Shown: positions 45,254 to 56,519 of the stretch, piece by piece | How the letters are laid out: each line of letters opens with the position of its first letter | Position numbering within the stretch: position 1 is the stretch's first letter | Assembly (NCBI GenBank): GCA_021495925.1 | Contig: JAKEKT010000024.1 | Span: 1 to 64,000, forward strand | Length of the DNA: 64,000 nt | Reading direction: 5' to 3' | Origin: Diplodia intermedia | Taxonomy: Eukaryota; Ascomycota; Dothideomycetes; Botryosphaeriales; Botryosphaeriaceae | Made by a program: the position numbers and the translations under genes | The notes under the pieces: generated by a model | Database searches by the model: none | Seen by the model: only the letters and a program-made list of their open reading frames with translations | Told to the model about the DNA's origin: nothing

Positions 45254-46881
45254 TCACCCCTCCTCCTCCTCCACCTTACCATCTCCAGCATCCCCACCAT
45301 CACCCACCACCGCCGCCCCATTCCCCACCCTCACCCCGGCCTTGCCATCCCTGTTCGCCCTCCACACGGCGCCCTCGCCGTCGCCCACAAACTCCTCGAG
45401 CTTCCAGATCTCGGCGCGCTCCTTGGTCAGCTCGAGGGCCTCCTCGCCGCCGCGCCAGGCGGCGCGGCGGTGCGGGCTCGACACGGCGACGAGCACGCTC
45501 TCCTCGCCGACGGGCACGGGGCCGAGGCGGTGCACGACGGCGACGGCCGTGAGGGCGTGCCGGGCGCGGACCTCGCGCGCGAGGGCGAGCAGGGTGGCGA
45601 GCGCGAGCGGCGCGTAGGACTGGTAGGACAGGCGGGCGACGGGCTTGGAGTCGAAGGTGGAGCGGGTCGTGCCTGTGTGGTGTTTTGAGAGACATCTGTA
45701 AGTGGGTTTTTCTTTGCTTTCCTTGTTTTTCTTTTTTGTCCCCCTTGAGGTAGTGGGATGGACTTGGGGGATTTGTAGAGGGGTTACGTAATGGGGGCTG
45801 TCTGTAGACTGCGGGGCTGGGTGGATGGGGTGATGGTGGGGTGCTGGTTTGGTATGGAGTGGAGAGGGAGAGTGCCGTGGATGCTTCCAGTCGGGATGGG
45901 TCGTCCCGTGAATGATCGGCGTTGGTAGTGGGGAGTTCCGTGAATGCTTCGAGTTGGTATGGAGGGTGCCGTGAACGCACCGAGTTGGCTTGGTGACAGG
46001 AAGAGTGGAGATTGGGCCGCGGCCTGTAGACAGTCTGCTACATGTGATGGACGCCTGGATCGATGGGCGAGATGCCGTACATGCGTGCCTCAACCGTACC
46101 GTTCTCAGGCTGGGACTGGTACTGATCCCGAGTGCGTGGGGCGTATAGTGGACTGCCACATTCGCTCGACGGCAACAGCCATGCATGCCTCAGCCGTACT
46201 GCCTTCGCGCTGGAACTGATACCGCCCCGAGTGCGGTTTCAAGGCTCGAGTGCGGGAAGCAGGGCGGGAGTGCAAGCGGACTGGCTGATGCTGAGAGCTG
46301 ATGTTCTGCTGACACGGAGCTGGACAGCACCGAGTCCAATCCACCCCAGCACTCGAGACAGGAGGACCTTTGTTCGCCGTCGGACCACTGCTCAAAATTG
46401 CCTCTTTTGTCGAGGCATCACCTAACGACAGGAGGAGCGTCCGTCTGTCCCACGTCGGATTGCGGTTGGACGCGCGAATTTGGGGCGCGAAAAGTATGTG
46501 GCCCTCCTTTTGCGAGTTGTGATGGAGCACATAGCATGCCAGCCAGCTGGCCAATATTACAGGTAGGAAAGAGGTTTGAGAGGCATTTGCGCAACGAGCG
46601 GGTCGACAAGGATCAGGGATGGTGAAGGCAATGGTGGAGATTGAAGCATGGGTAAGGCGGAAAGCGAGGAATGGGATGGCGGCAAAGGGTGGGGGAAATT
46701 TTTCAGAGTTGTGGCAACGGCAGGGAATTAACAGCGGCTTACCGGCAAACAGGACGACGGCGCCGGCGTCAGGGCTCTTGACCCGGGCCATGACGGACGA
46801 GACATCCAGGTGGTCGTAGGTGAGTTGCACGTACACGCCCTCGTCTTGGCGATGCATTGCATCGGCGCTCGTTTCGGCCAT
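45254..46881 (-). CDS. molybdopterin synthase catalytic (large) subunit
   Basis: Two exons, 46881..46743 and 45672..45254, give 185 residues, normal for MoaE/MOCS2B (A. nidulans CnxH). Exon 1 encodes MAETSADAMHRQ through VVLFAG; exon 2 resumes with GTTRSTFDSKPVARLSYQSY, together restoring the family signature FAGTTR. Further family blocks are AVVHRLGPVPVGEESVLVAV, SSPHRRAAW and KERAEIWKLEEF, the last carrying an active-site-type lysine. The enzyme transfers sulfur from the small subunit thiocarboxylate to precursor Z to make molybdopterin in the cytosol, needed for nitrate reductase and other Mo enzymes. The donor GTAAGC and acceptor CACACAG are good, but the intron is ~1.07 kb, far longer than any other here. 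The C-terminus is a Gly/Glu-rich low-complexity tail. Confidence 0.9.
45871..45993 (-). repeat. degenerate ~31 bp minisatellite inside the molybdopterin synthase intron
   Basis: Four diverged tandem copies starting near 45871, 45901, 45933 and 45964 share the plus-strand pattern CCGTGRAYGNNYCSRGTYGG. Differences are mainly transitions. It lies wholly in the long intron. Confidence 0.65.
46081..46235 (+). repeat. direct repeat pair (~55 bp) in the molybdopterin synthase intron
   Basis: 46081-46136 and 46181-46235 are about 80 percent alike by eye. Both begin ATGCRTGCCTCARCCGTAC and both end with CCGAGTGCG. Most mismatches are transitions, plus one indel. The copies are separated by ~45 bp of unrelated sequence. 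Confidence 0.65.
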
Positions 46882-48756
46882 AGTGATGCTACCCAGACGG
46901 GAGGGCGGTTGAGACAGGCACAGAGACGCGGCGGTGGGAAGGGTCCAAGACACAGAGCGACCGCTTCGGCGGATGAAGATATGCGGGTCGGCGTGTGTTG
47001 GAGCAAATGCCGTTCAACGACGGCGGGGGAGCGTGTCGGGCGGGAGGCTGTCGTGGTCGTGGTCGTGGGGCTCGCGCTGCCGGCCGCCCTCACGGCGCTG
47101 CCGACGCCTGCGTCAGCGCCCGCTCATGCTCGCCGACTCAGACACTGCCATCAGCAACCGCACCACCCCATTGCGACGTGGGCCACGGCCTCGGCGCCGG
47201 TCGACCTCGAACATGGCGTCCGCTGGAATGCAATGCACCGCAGCGCACCGCCTCTCTGCTGCGCCGGTCCAGGGTCCGCGGCGCAGGCCAGGAGTCGCTT
47301 CCGCTCGTCAATTCGACGCCCGCCGTCCCGCTCGTTTCGCCGTTGTTGACAGCCAACGGTCCAACGCCGACTGTTTGCTTTTTCCGTCTCTTTTCTCCGG
47401 GCCCGGTGCCGCGATGCCGCGGTGGGCGGAGGTTGGCAAAAAGCACATGCGCCCGATCTCCCCGGAGTTCCAGATGGCTTCTCGACCCAGGGCCGCGCGC
47501 GATCGGGCGGGCGATACGCGGCTGTGGGCCCCCGCAGATGCGAGGGCAAACACCATGGCCGCCGCGGCCATCACATGGCGGCCAGAATGTGACTGAGATG
47601 CGAGAAATCGCATCACCGAGTCTGACCCCAGCAGCGCGAATCCGGGTCGGGTCTCAGTGTCAGCCCTGGACAGGCCGTGACCTGCCCTTCTGGGCGGAAA
47701 AGAATGGGGGGCGCGCACGGCGACTGGCCGCGACGTCAGAGCCGACGAGCAGAGCGAGCGTGTATGACACGTCTGTCGCACATGTGGTTCATTCTGGTAG
47801 CCGTGGGCCTGGTCGCTCGTCTTCAGATCCCGCAGCATTGATGTTCGAGGCCGGCTGCGCAGCCAGATCCCGGCCTGCACCCCGGCGCCTATGCTGACTG
47901 CCGCCCCGCCCCGCCTACGCGCCCGTCCGCCGTTGCAACAGCTAAAAATGAAAAAGAAATAAACGAAAAAGCAAGGATCGCAAACGGTCGCCCTACTTTG
48001 GCCGCATCCCATTCGCCGGCGACGGCACCGCTCCTCCCTCCGCGCCGCCGTCCAAAAGCGACGCTATGTCTCGGGCCTCGCTTGTCTCATTCCTCATTGC
48101 TGTGCGACCACGTTGCTCAATCGCTCGCAAAGCGCAGCCGCGGCGCCCCATGCGGACCCTTGTGCCGCATCTCATCTGGATCTCACCTCTCGCTTGCCGG
48201 ATGCACGATGCCTGCGTCCGCCCGGCACCACCGTTGACGATCCATCCAAATTACTGCCTTATGCTGCACGCAATCTCTGCTGCCCAGATCTCCCGAAAAT
48301 ACCGCTGTGACGCATCACTTGCTCGCCCACGCAAGGCACGCCCCAGCCAATGCCAGCGCCCCTTGCTTCGATCGCCGCACGCCTCAAAGACAACGTTGAG
48401 AGCACAGCGTCAGCTTTACGCGCGCCGCCCCATGCCCATTGGCCCCTGCCCGCGGCCATGCTGCTGAGCCAAAACAATGGCCAAACAACGTGTCCAGAAT
48501 CGCCCGCTCGAGTCCGCGCCAGAATCCAGGGCGGAGGGTCACGTAACGCCGGACTATGCCCCCGGTCACCGAGCCACAAGCCCTGGGTAAACAGAGCGCT
48601 GCTGCTTTTTTCTCGGCCCCCTTGAGTCCGGAGAATGGGGCTTTTTCTCGCTGCCATATATCATCCAGCGGCTGCTTATCTGGAGACAGTCTCTGCATCC
48701 ATACTGCTCCTCGTCCTGCCCGCACTGCTTCGGTCTCAGCCCCAGCCCACTTGAAC
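46882..48756. promoter_or_regulatory. divergent intergenic region, no gene supported
   Basis: 1.9 kb between the 5' ends of the molybdopterin synthase gene (minus) and an unidentified gene (plus). It is very GC-rich with long open frames in several phases (for example 46995-47897 plus and 47308-48012 minus) that are Arg/Ala/Pro-rich and mutually overlapping, so chance frames are the best explanation. Confidence 0.5.
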
Positions 48757-49911
48757 ATGGCCGATGCCGACGTCTTCCGACACTCTTCGGCCCGCAGCTC
48801 CCCACGCAAGAGATCGTCGCAGCCCGGATCCCGCTCCCATCCCGACTCGGTCATCTCGGCACACTCGACGCCGCCGGCATCGCCCGAGAGCACCGCCGAA
48901 TACTGGGACCGCTGTGTCGAGAAGATGGAGGAGAACCTCGAGAAGCGCCGCATGCGCCGCGCTGCCGCCATGAATTCCCCAGACGGAAAGCCCCTCTCCG
49001 CCCGCCACACCAACCGGATGGTCCTCGACATCATTTCCAGCTACAGCGACGACTCTTCGACACATCCCACGCCCACCGCCTCGCCCCGAGGCCCGCCCGC
49101 TTTCGATTTTGGCTTCCCCCATGAGCGAGAAAGAGCCGATTCCGCACATGATATCGAGTCTATCGCAGAAGCTCTCCAGCTCTTCCCCAAACCCCTGGCC
49201 AGTGCGAGGGGTAGGCATCATGCAGCCTCCCCTTCCACTTCATCCATCAAAGCCCAAGGCCTTCGCAAGGAAGGCCAGACGCTAGCATCGCCCATCGTCC
49301 CCATGAACCCCCCAACACCGCCTGCCACGGATCCTTCGAAGAAACAGCGCAAATGCCCTCCCCGGCCACCGCGCCCCGACGAGCCATTTATCGGCCTTCC
49401 CATCACCCCTTCCCCGCACCCGTACCGCATTGTGCGCAAGCCCACCATGCCTCAGGAACGCCGATCGGCTGCCCCTCCCAACATCAGGATAGCTCCACTG
49501 GATCCCACGTCGCCGAGCAAGTCCACCTCAACTCTTCCCAACCTGGAACCCATGCCTCCTTTGCAGTGCTTGGAGCTTACGCCACCTACCACTCCTGTTC
49601 GCAACTCGTCATTTGCCCTGCAACAGCAATTGATTTCTGTGTGGGAGGATGACGACGAAGACGAGGACAAGACAGGATTGATGGAATATGTGCGGCGCAC
49701 CCTGCAAGCTAGCAAGACTTCCTTCTCGGGTGAACGCGATAGGGAATCAAGAGAAAGGGAACGGGAAAGAGAAAAGGAGAGGAGGAAGGAGAGCATGGAC
49801 AGCGCGCACAGTGCTGAGAAGTGCCCGACTGAAAGGCGTAGGAGGAGCACTGTCCGCCAGGCAGTGATACGTGTTTTCCGCTGCGGCGACAGCAAGGAGG
49901 AGCACTCATGA
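48757..49911 (+). CDS. hypothetical protein, mostly disordered, Ser/Pro/Arg-rich
   Basis: Single exon, 384 residues from the ATG opening MADADVFRHSSARSSPRKRSS. I do not recognise a catalytic domain. Visible features are a short helical segment near residues 48-70 (AEYWDRCVEKMEENLEKRRM), a possible helix near 88-97 (MVLDIISSYS), many SP/TP dipeptides suggesting proline-directed phosphorylation, Pro-rich runs (PPRPPRPDEPF), an acidic run (WEDDDEDEDK), and a strongly charged Arg/Glu stretch (~345-360), then a basic end TVRQAVIRVFRCGDSKEEHS. Codon use and frame purity support a real gene, and its composition is typical of fungus-specific scaffold or regulatory proteins. The frame is open back to 48556 but that part precedes a better-placed ATG. 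Confidence 0.72.
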   Translation: MADADVFRHSSARSSPRKRSSQPGSRSHPDSVISAHSTPPASPESTAEYWDRCVEKMEENLEKRRMRRAAAMNSPDGKPLSARHTNRMVLDIISSYSDDSSTHPTPTASPRGPPAFDFGFPHERERADSAHDIESIAEALQLFPKPLASARGRHHAASPSTSSIKAQGLRKEGQTLASPIVPMNPPTPPATDPSKKQRKCPPRPPRPDEPFIGLPITPSPHPYRIVRKPTMPQERRSAAPPNIRIAPLDPTSPSKSTSTLPNLEPMPPLQCLELTPPTTPVRNSSFALQQQLISVWEDDDEDEDKTGLMEYVRRTLQASKTSFSGERDRESREREREREKERRKESMDSAHSAEKCPTERRRRSTVRQAVIRVFRCGDSKEEHS

Positions 49912-52900
49912 TACCCACCGTCAAAATTCGACCACCCCGCCCAGAGCCTAATCTTTGTACAGAACCATCTTCGCGGATGGCTAATGGCACTCCTGGCCCA
50001 TGCCTTTCTCACAACTGGCATACGATTGCTTTTTTCTGGAGGATATTCATTTTGACTTCGTTGCACGCACTTTCCTCTTGGCCTTGTAACATACATCCCC
50101 TACATTGGAGGTCATCTCGGTACATGCTCGAGGAGAACATACTTCTCCCTCTTTTCACGCTTTAACGGTCACAGGCAGGCACTTTGTTTCTGTTTGGCGG
50201 CAAAAAGGGTCTTCTCACGAAATTCACGGCCATTGCATTGGGGTTATGTGGCGTTGTCGAACTCTGTATTGTCGGGCGGCAAGTATTTGTGGACTGGATT
50301 CACGCATGCACTGGACGAGGGTCCCCAAAAGTATTCTTTCCGGCAACATAGACGCTTCTGTACAGGTTTTCGGGTTCTGTGCTCTGCTTTTTTTGTTCCC
50401 CATCTCGGTGTAGCATCATTACGAAAGCCATGAATCAACTGATTGACGTCTGATCCCACCAAGAATCCTACCTGCAACGCGTGATTCAGTGTCTACCCCG
50501 CTCTCTCCTCCTTCAACGCCAGCGTTGTTCCTTGCTGTTGCGTTCCGGAAACCCCTCCTCTCTCCTCGCCTTGCACAGAAGCACATATCCCCTTCGTCAT
50601 TCACTGCGATACCACCTACCCCTCCTCGCCGCGTTCCTTTTTTTCTACCCCTCACTCTCCTCTCCTCTCCTGATCTTTCCTTCCTTTTCCCACCTTCGCT
50701 CGTCAGTCCACGCCTTGCCTGCCCCGCCGCGCCCACACAGCCTGGGCGGGCCGTCCCGCATCATACCCTCTCTTTCCTCACCCCTTGCTTCGGCTCACGC
50801 AAATGTCGCACAACAAATACAAAGCATACGCAAGCAGAGCCCACGTTACCGACCAGCTTGGCCTTATCAGCCTCCTTACGTCTTATCTTGGTAGGGATGC
50901 ATATGGTCTAGGCAATACTTTCACCCCATCCCGAGTTCGAGGCCTCGGACCCTTGTCACTTTTTCCTTTTCGGGCCAGGGTATTTCTATTTCCGGTGCGT
51001 GCGGTAAGGCGGATCATCAGGTGAGTACTGGGGGCTGGGTGTGATCACCGACCACTGCCGCGGCTACGGGTACCCGCTTTTCTTCCCCCCTTCAACGAGT
51101 GACGGTGGGCTGGGGAGGGTGTACGCATTGATGGGATGGATGCACTGCTGACAATCCAAATCAACAGAAGCGCTGGAGGTTAGGAGCTGATGGGGTTGAG
51201 AAAAAGCTACGCATGATGTACCCATGTGCATGCGGAACATAAGCGATGGCCCCGAGGGCTGGGATGTGGCAGGTTTCAGATACGACGCCGTGCAGCTGGA
51301 CACGCACGCGCACACTGGGGGTGAGAGATGGGGACCTGAGAGATGATTCGATCAATCAGCAATACGGCTCTCGGGTTCCCCATGATTCCACTAAAACATG
51401 GCCGCTCTCGCCAGCAAAGCGGAAACGCCGACCTGAGCTGAGACAAGGCCGGAGATCAAGCAGACGGACGGCATAAATGATCAGGCGCCCAGCACTGTGT
51501 GTTTAGAATGTCTGAGTTGACGCGCGCGCATGGGTGTTTTGATGACATGCTTCTGGTCCCGCTTCCTTCGACCTTCACCCAGGTACCTGGTTTTTCTGTA
51601 GCGCCCGCTGTATGTATCGGATGATGTGCGCTGGAGTTAGCGCTGCCCGTCACCGCTTTTCATTGGAGTCGCTGTTGTTGGTGATTGGAATTCCATCAGC
51701 CCGCCACTCGTCGGCAATCCGTCCAAGAGCCGAAAAAGAAAAGAGAGAAGAAGAAAAAAAAACGAGTTTTCTTTCTTCAACAAACATGCCGATCCAAAGT
51801 CCTCAAAATGAAGAAGCACTTTTCCAACATGGCCGGCCCACAGGGCATCAGTCGGGCTGGTCAATCGGAAGTGCAGGATGAGGATGCTGAGCCCAAGACG
51901 ATGCAGCACGAAATAACCGCGCGCCCCCCACGCCCTGCAAGTATACAGGGGTACGTGCATGCACGCCAAATGGCAAGGCAATGCATGAGTGCATGCACGC
52001 ACACACGCATCCTGCTGCTTACCCGCTCTCTCTCTCTCGCTCAACCATCCAGCCGCACGCACCCACAATGAATTTTTCGATTTTTTCTCTCTCTCCCATT
52101 CTTTTCGGGATAATCAGCAGAGATCCTACCCGCCGATGCTACCCTGAAACCCGTCTTTTGCATCCTCTCTGACCAATGAGTTGTTTCCCAACCAGAAACG
52201 GATCTCACTGCTTGCGAAAAGGGCATCCCCGCCGCCGCTCCCATGCCTTCCCGAGTCCCGCTCCCGCTCCCGCTGCCGCCCTCCCGTTGCCGCCGCCCCA
52301 TCGTCTCCCACATTGCAGCTGCGCATTAGACGCTCGATCCGATGTTGTTTGCTCTCTGACCGCAACTTCGCGCCCGACGCATCCAGCCCGTTGCCTTATC
52401 TCGGAGCTGAGCCACCGTTACACCGAGCCGATATGAGCTGTACAGCCACCGAGTCTAACGAAAAAAAAATTCATGCTCTGCCCGAGAAAAGGAGGCACAG
52501 AGGCTGGGCTGGGGGTTGCGCGTCATGACTGCATCAAATGACTTTGCCTCCGATGATCTCTTCTTTCCTCTCCCCGCTCTTCGAATCTCACAGCTCACGG
52601 TTTTCGGGTGTTGGATAAGAAGCAACACACGAAGGCAACAAGGATATAGACAAACATGATGATTTGAGTTTCCCACCCTTCGAGACAGGTACCTACCGCG
52701 TGGGCAAAGCATTCTTCGCCACGGTACCAACAATAGCACCTGTACAACCAACGGCAATGGGGGCAAATGACCAAGCCCAGCCGGCATCTGGGAAAGCGGG
52801 CTGTGGATGGTATACATAAGCCACAGACGTCGCACAATGGCGCGTCCTTTGTGGCCACGCGGGGGCCTGGGACGGTCTGGAAGGCGGGAGGCGGGAGGCG

Positions 52901-54421
52901 GGAGGGAAATGAGCGGGCGGGAAGTTGGGGGCCGGCGTGGCGGCGAGAGCGGTGAGCGGTGAGCGCGAGCGGGAAGTGGGGAGGCCGGGGGATGGGGGGC
53001 GAGTGCTGGTACATACGTATGGGTGGAGCACAGGGAAAGAGCCGATGAATCTTTTCGAGTCCTTGATCTCCTCTGCTCTGGGCTGGGAGAATTGGTTTGA
53101 CAGTCACGTCACGTTCTTGAAGTTGGAATATTCCTTTTTCCTATCCGTGACGTATGTACTTGCTCGATGCCCGATGCGCCAGGAGAAGGATGGAGATAGG
53201 ACGGGATTGTAAGTGCCGGTCTCGCCACAGCTAATATTGTATCGTGCGTTATTTTCCTCGGGTCTACAGAATGGATAGTAGTACGACAGAGCGGAGCGGA
53301 ATCCGACGCACGGTGCACCGTGAAGCAAGTAGCAGTGGCACGGTGGCTTTTCGAAAGATTTGAGCCTTCTGTGCCTCGCGAAGGACGACACTTTTCCTAA
53401 AAGGGCAGTCAAAGCAACCATCCGGACGTGTGTGCGAAAGCTATACAAACACACCCAGATACAGGATTTAACTGCCCACGTAACTATGGTGCAAGGTGAC
53501 AGCGAGAAAGATGTAGAAGGGCCCAATGCTCTTGCAACCTGTCGTGGTGGCAGGGGACGGCCTGAGAAGCAAGGAACACATGCAGGGCGATGATCTGCCA
53601 ACGGCCCGGGGTGCAGGCCGCGGAGCGGAAGTGAGGGGGTTAAGGGGTGCGAATGATTGGCAGCGGAAGGAAAGAAGTTTTCTCTCTCCCTCCTCCTGGT
53701 TGCACGCACTCCGTACGCGCGCGCAAGCCAGTGTCGTAGCGAATGCCCTCCAATAATCTATCCTCCATTCTCAGCGGATGCGACCTCACTGACCATCTCG
53801 TCAATATCTATTGGAAGCAACACGGCCACATTCCAGCCGTGAATGCGGGCTGGAAAAATTTCTCGCTACATCATCGCTCCGGCGGACGATGGTCATGACT
53901 TTCTGCCGCGGGCGTCCCGCAAACGCATGCACCTTTCTCAGTCTTTGCCCTCTCCATCCCTCACATCTCGGACCCACTGCATCTCCGACAGCCACGCGCC
54001 AACCACGCGCTATCGAACGTGTTCTTCACACCTTACCCCTCGATGCTCCCCACGAAGAGACCAATTGCGTCCCTCTGCAGGTCTCACGGCCTCTCGAAAG
54101 CTGCGGGGTCACCGTTGAATTCTGCCGTGCTCTCCTGCGGAGCGTCGGCAACACGGCAGCACGGGGACAGCAGGAGGAAAGGTGGTCGGGCGTGCGTTCT
54201 GCAGGAACAGAGAGCACGGCGGCCATGTAAGGCGAGAAGCGCAACATGGCGTAGCGTGGAGGGGAGGGGGTGGGAAGCAAGTCGCACTCGGGCACGGCAT
54301 GAAAGACGGGCGCGGGACTTTTGTTGTTGTTGGTCTGCTTGATCGATGTCTTGTTGTCCGCTGCTCAGGTTGTTTTTTCCTCTACTGTTTCCCCGTTCCT
54401 CTGCCTTGCATGGACTATTTG
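49912..54421. other. 4.5 kb intergenic region, no gene confidently supported
   Basis: Pyrimidine-rich DNA at 50.5-50.8 kb precedes an ATG at 50803 that opens MSHNKYKAYASRAHVTDQLG and meets a GTAGGG donor-like site; this could be the first exon of a small gene, but no continuation was found. GGCGGGA repeats at ~52878-52905 could form a G-quadruplex. Minus-strand frames at 52595-53107 and 53104-53709 have no recognisable domain. Confidence 0.45.
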
Positions 54422-56322
54422 CTAGCCGGAGATGTCTTGGAATACGTGCTGCGGATCCGTGACGAGCTCCTCCCAGTCTTCCCTCAGGGGCAGGATGACC
54501 TCGCTCCAGAATCTCTTCCGGACGGCCTCGTTCTGCAGGCTGAAGTCCGTGCCCTCGGGGGTGGGGTACATGCACTTTCCGACGACGCCGGCGAACTTTG
54601 GTAGTTCGTCGTCTTGGATCTGTCTGGTGAGCCTCTCGGCAATGCGGTAGGGTGTATAGGCATCGTCAAGGTCAGCGGGGGTTCTGTGGGTGGTCAAAGG
54701 CGCACCGTAGGTGAGTTCGAGCAGCGCGATTGTGAGGAAGAAGAGGGCGTGGTTCTTGACGCAGACGTCGGCTTGCGGTGGGCGCTGCTGTGTTGGAGCG
54801 CAAGCGCCTGGTCCTTGATGTGTGAATTCCTTGATGACGTAGAGGGTGTGGCTTTGCGGATCGACATGGATATCGGAGCTGCTCAAGTGGGTATCAAGCC
54901 AGGCTGTGTCATAGGTTTGGAGTATACCAGCGGCGAGCGAAAATGCAAGGGTTCGCCTGGATGACATCAGCCAAGCTTCCGTGATGACGACTCCCAAAGA
55001 TATCCATACTTACTTTTGGCGCGTGGTGATGGTGCGGTGCTTCTTCCGGTCAAGAGCGTCGTGCAACGGGACGAGTGCCCGGTCTTTAGATGGCGGAGCA
55101 GTGTTGTGTAGATGGTAGTGCCAATCTCCGCCAGGGATGAAACCCAAACAATATCTCTGGATATGGCAGTGACTTCCAAGTGTCGAGCAGAGGCAGTCAA
55201 TCTTGGTCAGAGGGCTACACCGCTTGCTCTGGTCATATGTTGGATCAATCTTCAGGATTGGGACGACGAATTTGGCTTTCTTCTTGTCCGGTTTGGGATG
55301 CGAGGCGGATGGAGATGGACTGGATATTTGAAGTCAATAGGCGCTGAATATAGAAAAAGCGCACCGGACGTACTTTTGCTGCGGTGCTTCAAGTGGACAG
55401 ACAATAGAATTTCTCCACGTCTCGGGAAGCGGCTGGCCAGAGCATGGACCCAGAAGGAACGAAACATCAAGCTCTGGGACGGTTTTCTGCTCAGTGCATC
55501 GAAGTGGCATATCAAGATGTAGATTGGCTTTGTGAGAATGGGGTTGCGAAGGACACGTCTGTTCCCAAATGGAACACAAGGTATTGCAAAGCCTGTGAGA
55601 ATGGCTTCGTAGTGAAAGCCAGTACCTTGAATGAGCTGTCATGGATTTCTGGCCTTCGCTCATCTCAAGGTCAAGGGCACCTTTGGTAAAGGCGCATAGT
55701 TGATCAATGTCGTCTCTGATGTCTGCGACGAGTTGTTGATGCTTCTCGGAGTTGAATCCACCGCGGATGCGACTCCAAGACTTCTTGAAAAAGTCCTTGC
55801 GCAACTTCTCATCGAGCTCCCCATTGATCAGGAATGGGACCTATGATGATTGTCAGTACTGTACCCGTAGCTGATGCCGACGAGGGAAATACACTCAGAT
55901 CATCGCGCAGCTTGAGCTTCCGGCATAGCAAATCGATCCTTTTATTGAGCTGCCTGACAAACACCCGATAGGACCCGTCATCTCCGGCCAGACGCCTTCG
56001 TAAGACTGCCTTGACCTCTTCGTTACCCCAGCCTTCTCTGAGATCCACAAGCTCTCTGATTTCATCATCGGGAAGATCCTGAAGGAGTTCTCTGCAGGAT
56101 TGTCGGAAAATGGCGATGCTCAACACGAGGCGGGACTGGCTGGTGAGGAAAACGTATTCATATTCGCACATGTTCCTCACAGTGGTGACCTGACATATCC
56201 CGTCAGCTGCTATTGCTACGCTTGAGTTCGGGTCCGCTTGCCCCATCGGCATAGTGCTCAAGGGCGCTGATGATCAGTGGAATACTCCCGAGCACGACGC
56301 CCACTACTTCGAGCCCAGCCAT
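54422..56322 (-). CDS. DUF7580-type fungal protein with HeLo-like hydrophobic N-terminus
   Basis: Five exons, 56322..56242, 56189..55893, 55840..55374, 55319..55014 and 54956..54422, give 561 residues; introns are 52-57 bp. The first intron is GC-AG (GCAAGC donor) and is needed to join MAGLEVVGVVLGSIPLII...HYADG to the next exon. This opening resembles HeLo/SesA-type N-termini. The middle is helical and charged (CRELLQDLPDDEIREL, RVFVRQLNKRIDLLCRKLKL). The C-terminus has the DUF7580 pattern: KIDCLCSTLGS, RTLAFSLAAGILQTYDTAWL, KNHALFFLTIALLELTYGAP, and FWSEVILPLREDWEEL. Members are fungus-specific, often multi-copy and of unknown function; a link with incompatibility or cell-death systems is inferred from the N-terminus only. 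It shares a 197 bp promoter with the next gene. Confidence 0.8.
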
Positions 56323-56519
56323 GGTGCGAGCTGCATTCGCGCGGGAAACCGGTTGAGCAATGTCGAAGTGTGCAAGGCTGCGTGTTGTCTCTGTGCCCTC
56401 TGCCGGCCCCCACAGAATACGGGGCATTCGTCCAGGGTGCGACCACACATGGAAACCCACTTGCCAGCCTTGTCCCACTTTCCAGCCATGTCCGACTCAT
56501 CAACCACCTCAAACTCGAT
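56323..56519. promoter_or_regulatory. 197 bp bidirectional promoter of the DUF7580 and WAGN-domain genes
   Basis: Two divergent ATGs (56322 minus, 56520 plus) lie only 197 bp apart, the shortest divergent spacer in the window. Co-expression of the pair is plausible. No clear TATA box was seen. Confidence 0.5.

Noticed and set aside
45673..46186. Open frame extending the molybdopterin synthase second exon upstream, rich in His/Pro/Thr repeats
   Set aside because: It is the translated intronic minisatellite; family alignment requires FAG to join GTTR directly across the intron.
46810..48012. Overlapping long frames on both strands between molybdopterin synthase and the hypothetical gene
   Set aside because: Very high GC produces few stop codons; frames compete in all phases and contain no motif.
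48556..48756. Upstream in-frame extension of the hypothetical protein
   Set aside because: Composition changes at the ATG at 48757 and the upstream part looks like a 5' leader with GC-rich read-through.
52595..53107. Minus-strand frames with a hydrophobic stretch (GWAWSFAPIAVGCTGAIVGTV) suggesting a small membrane protein
   Set aside because: The hydrophobic segment follows a low-complexity Pro/Arg lead, the next exon could not be found, and no family match came to mind.
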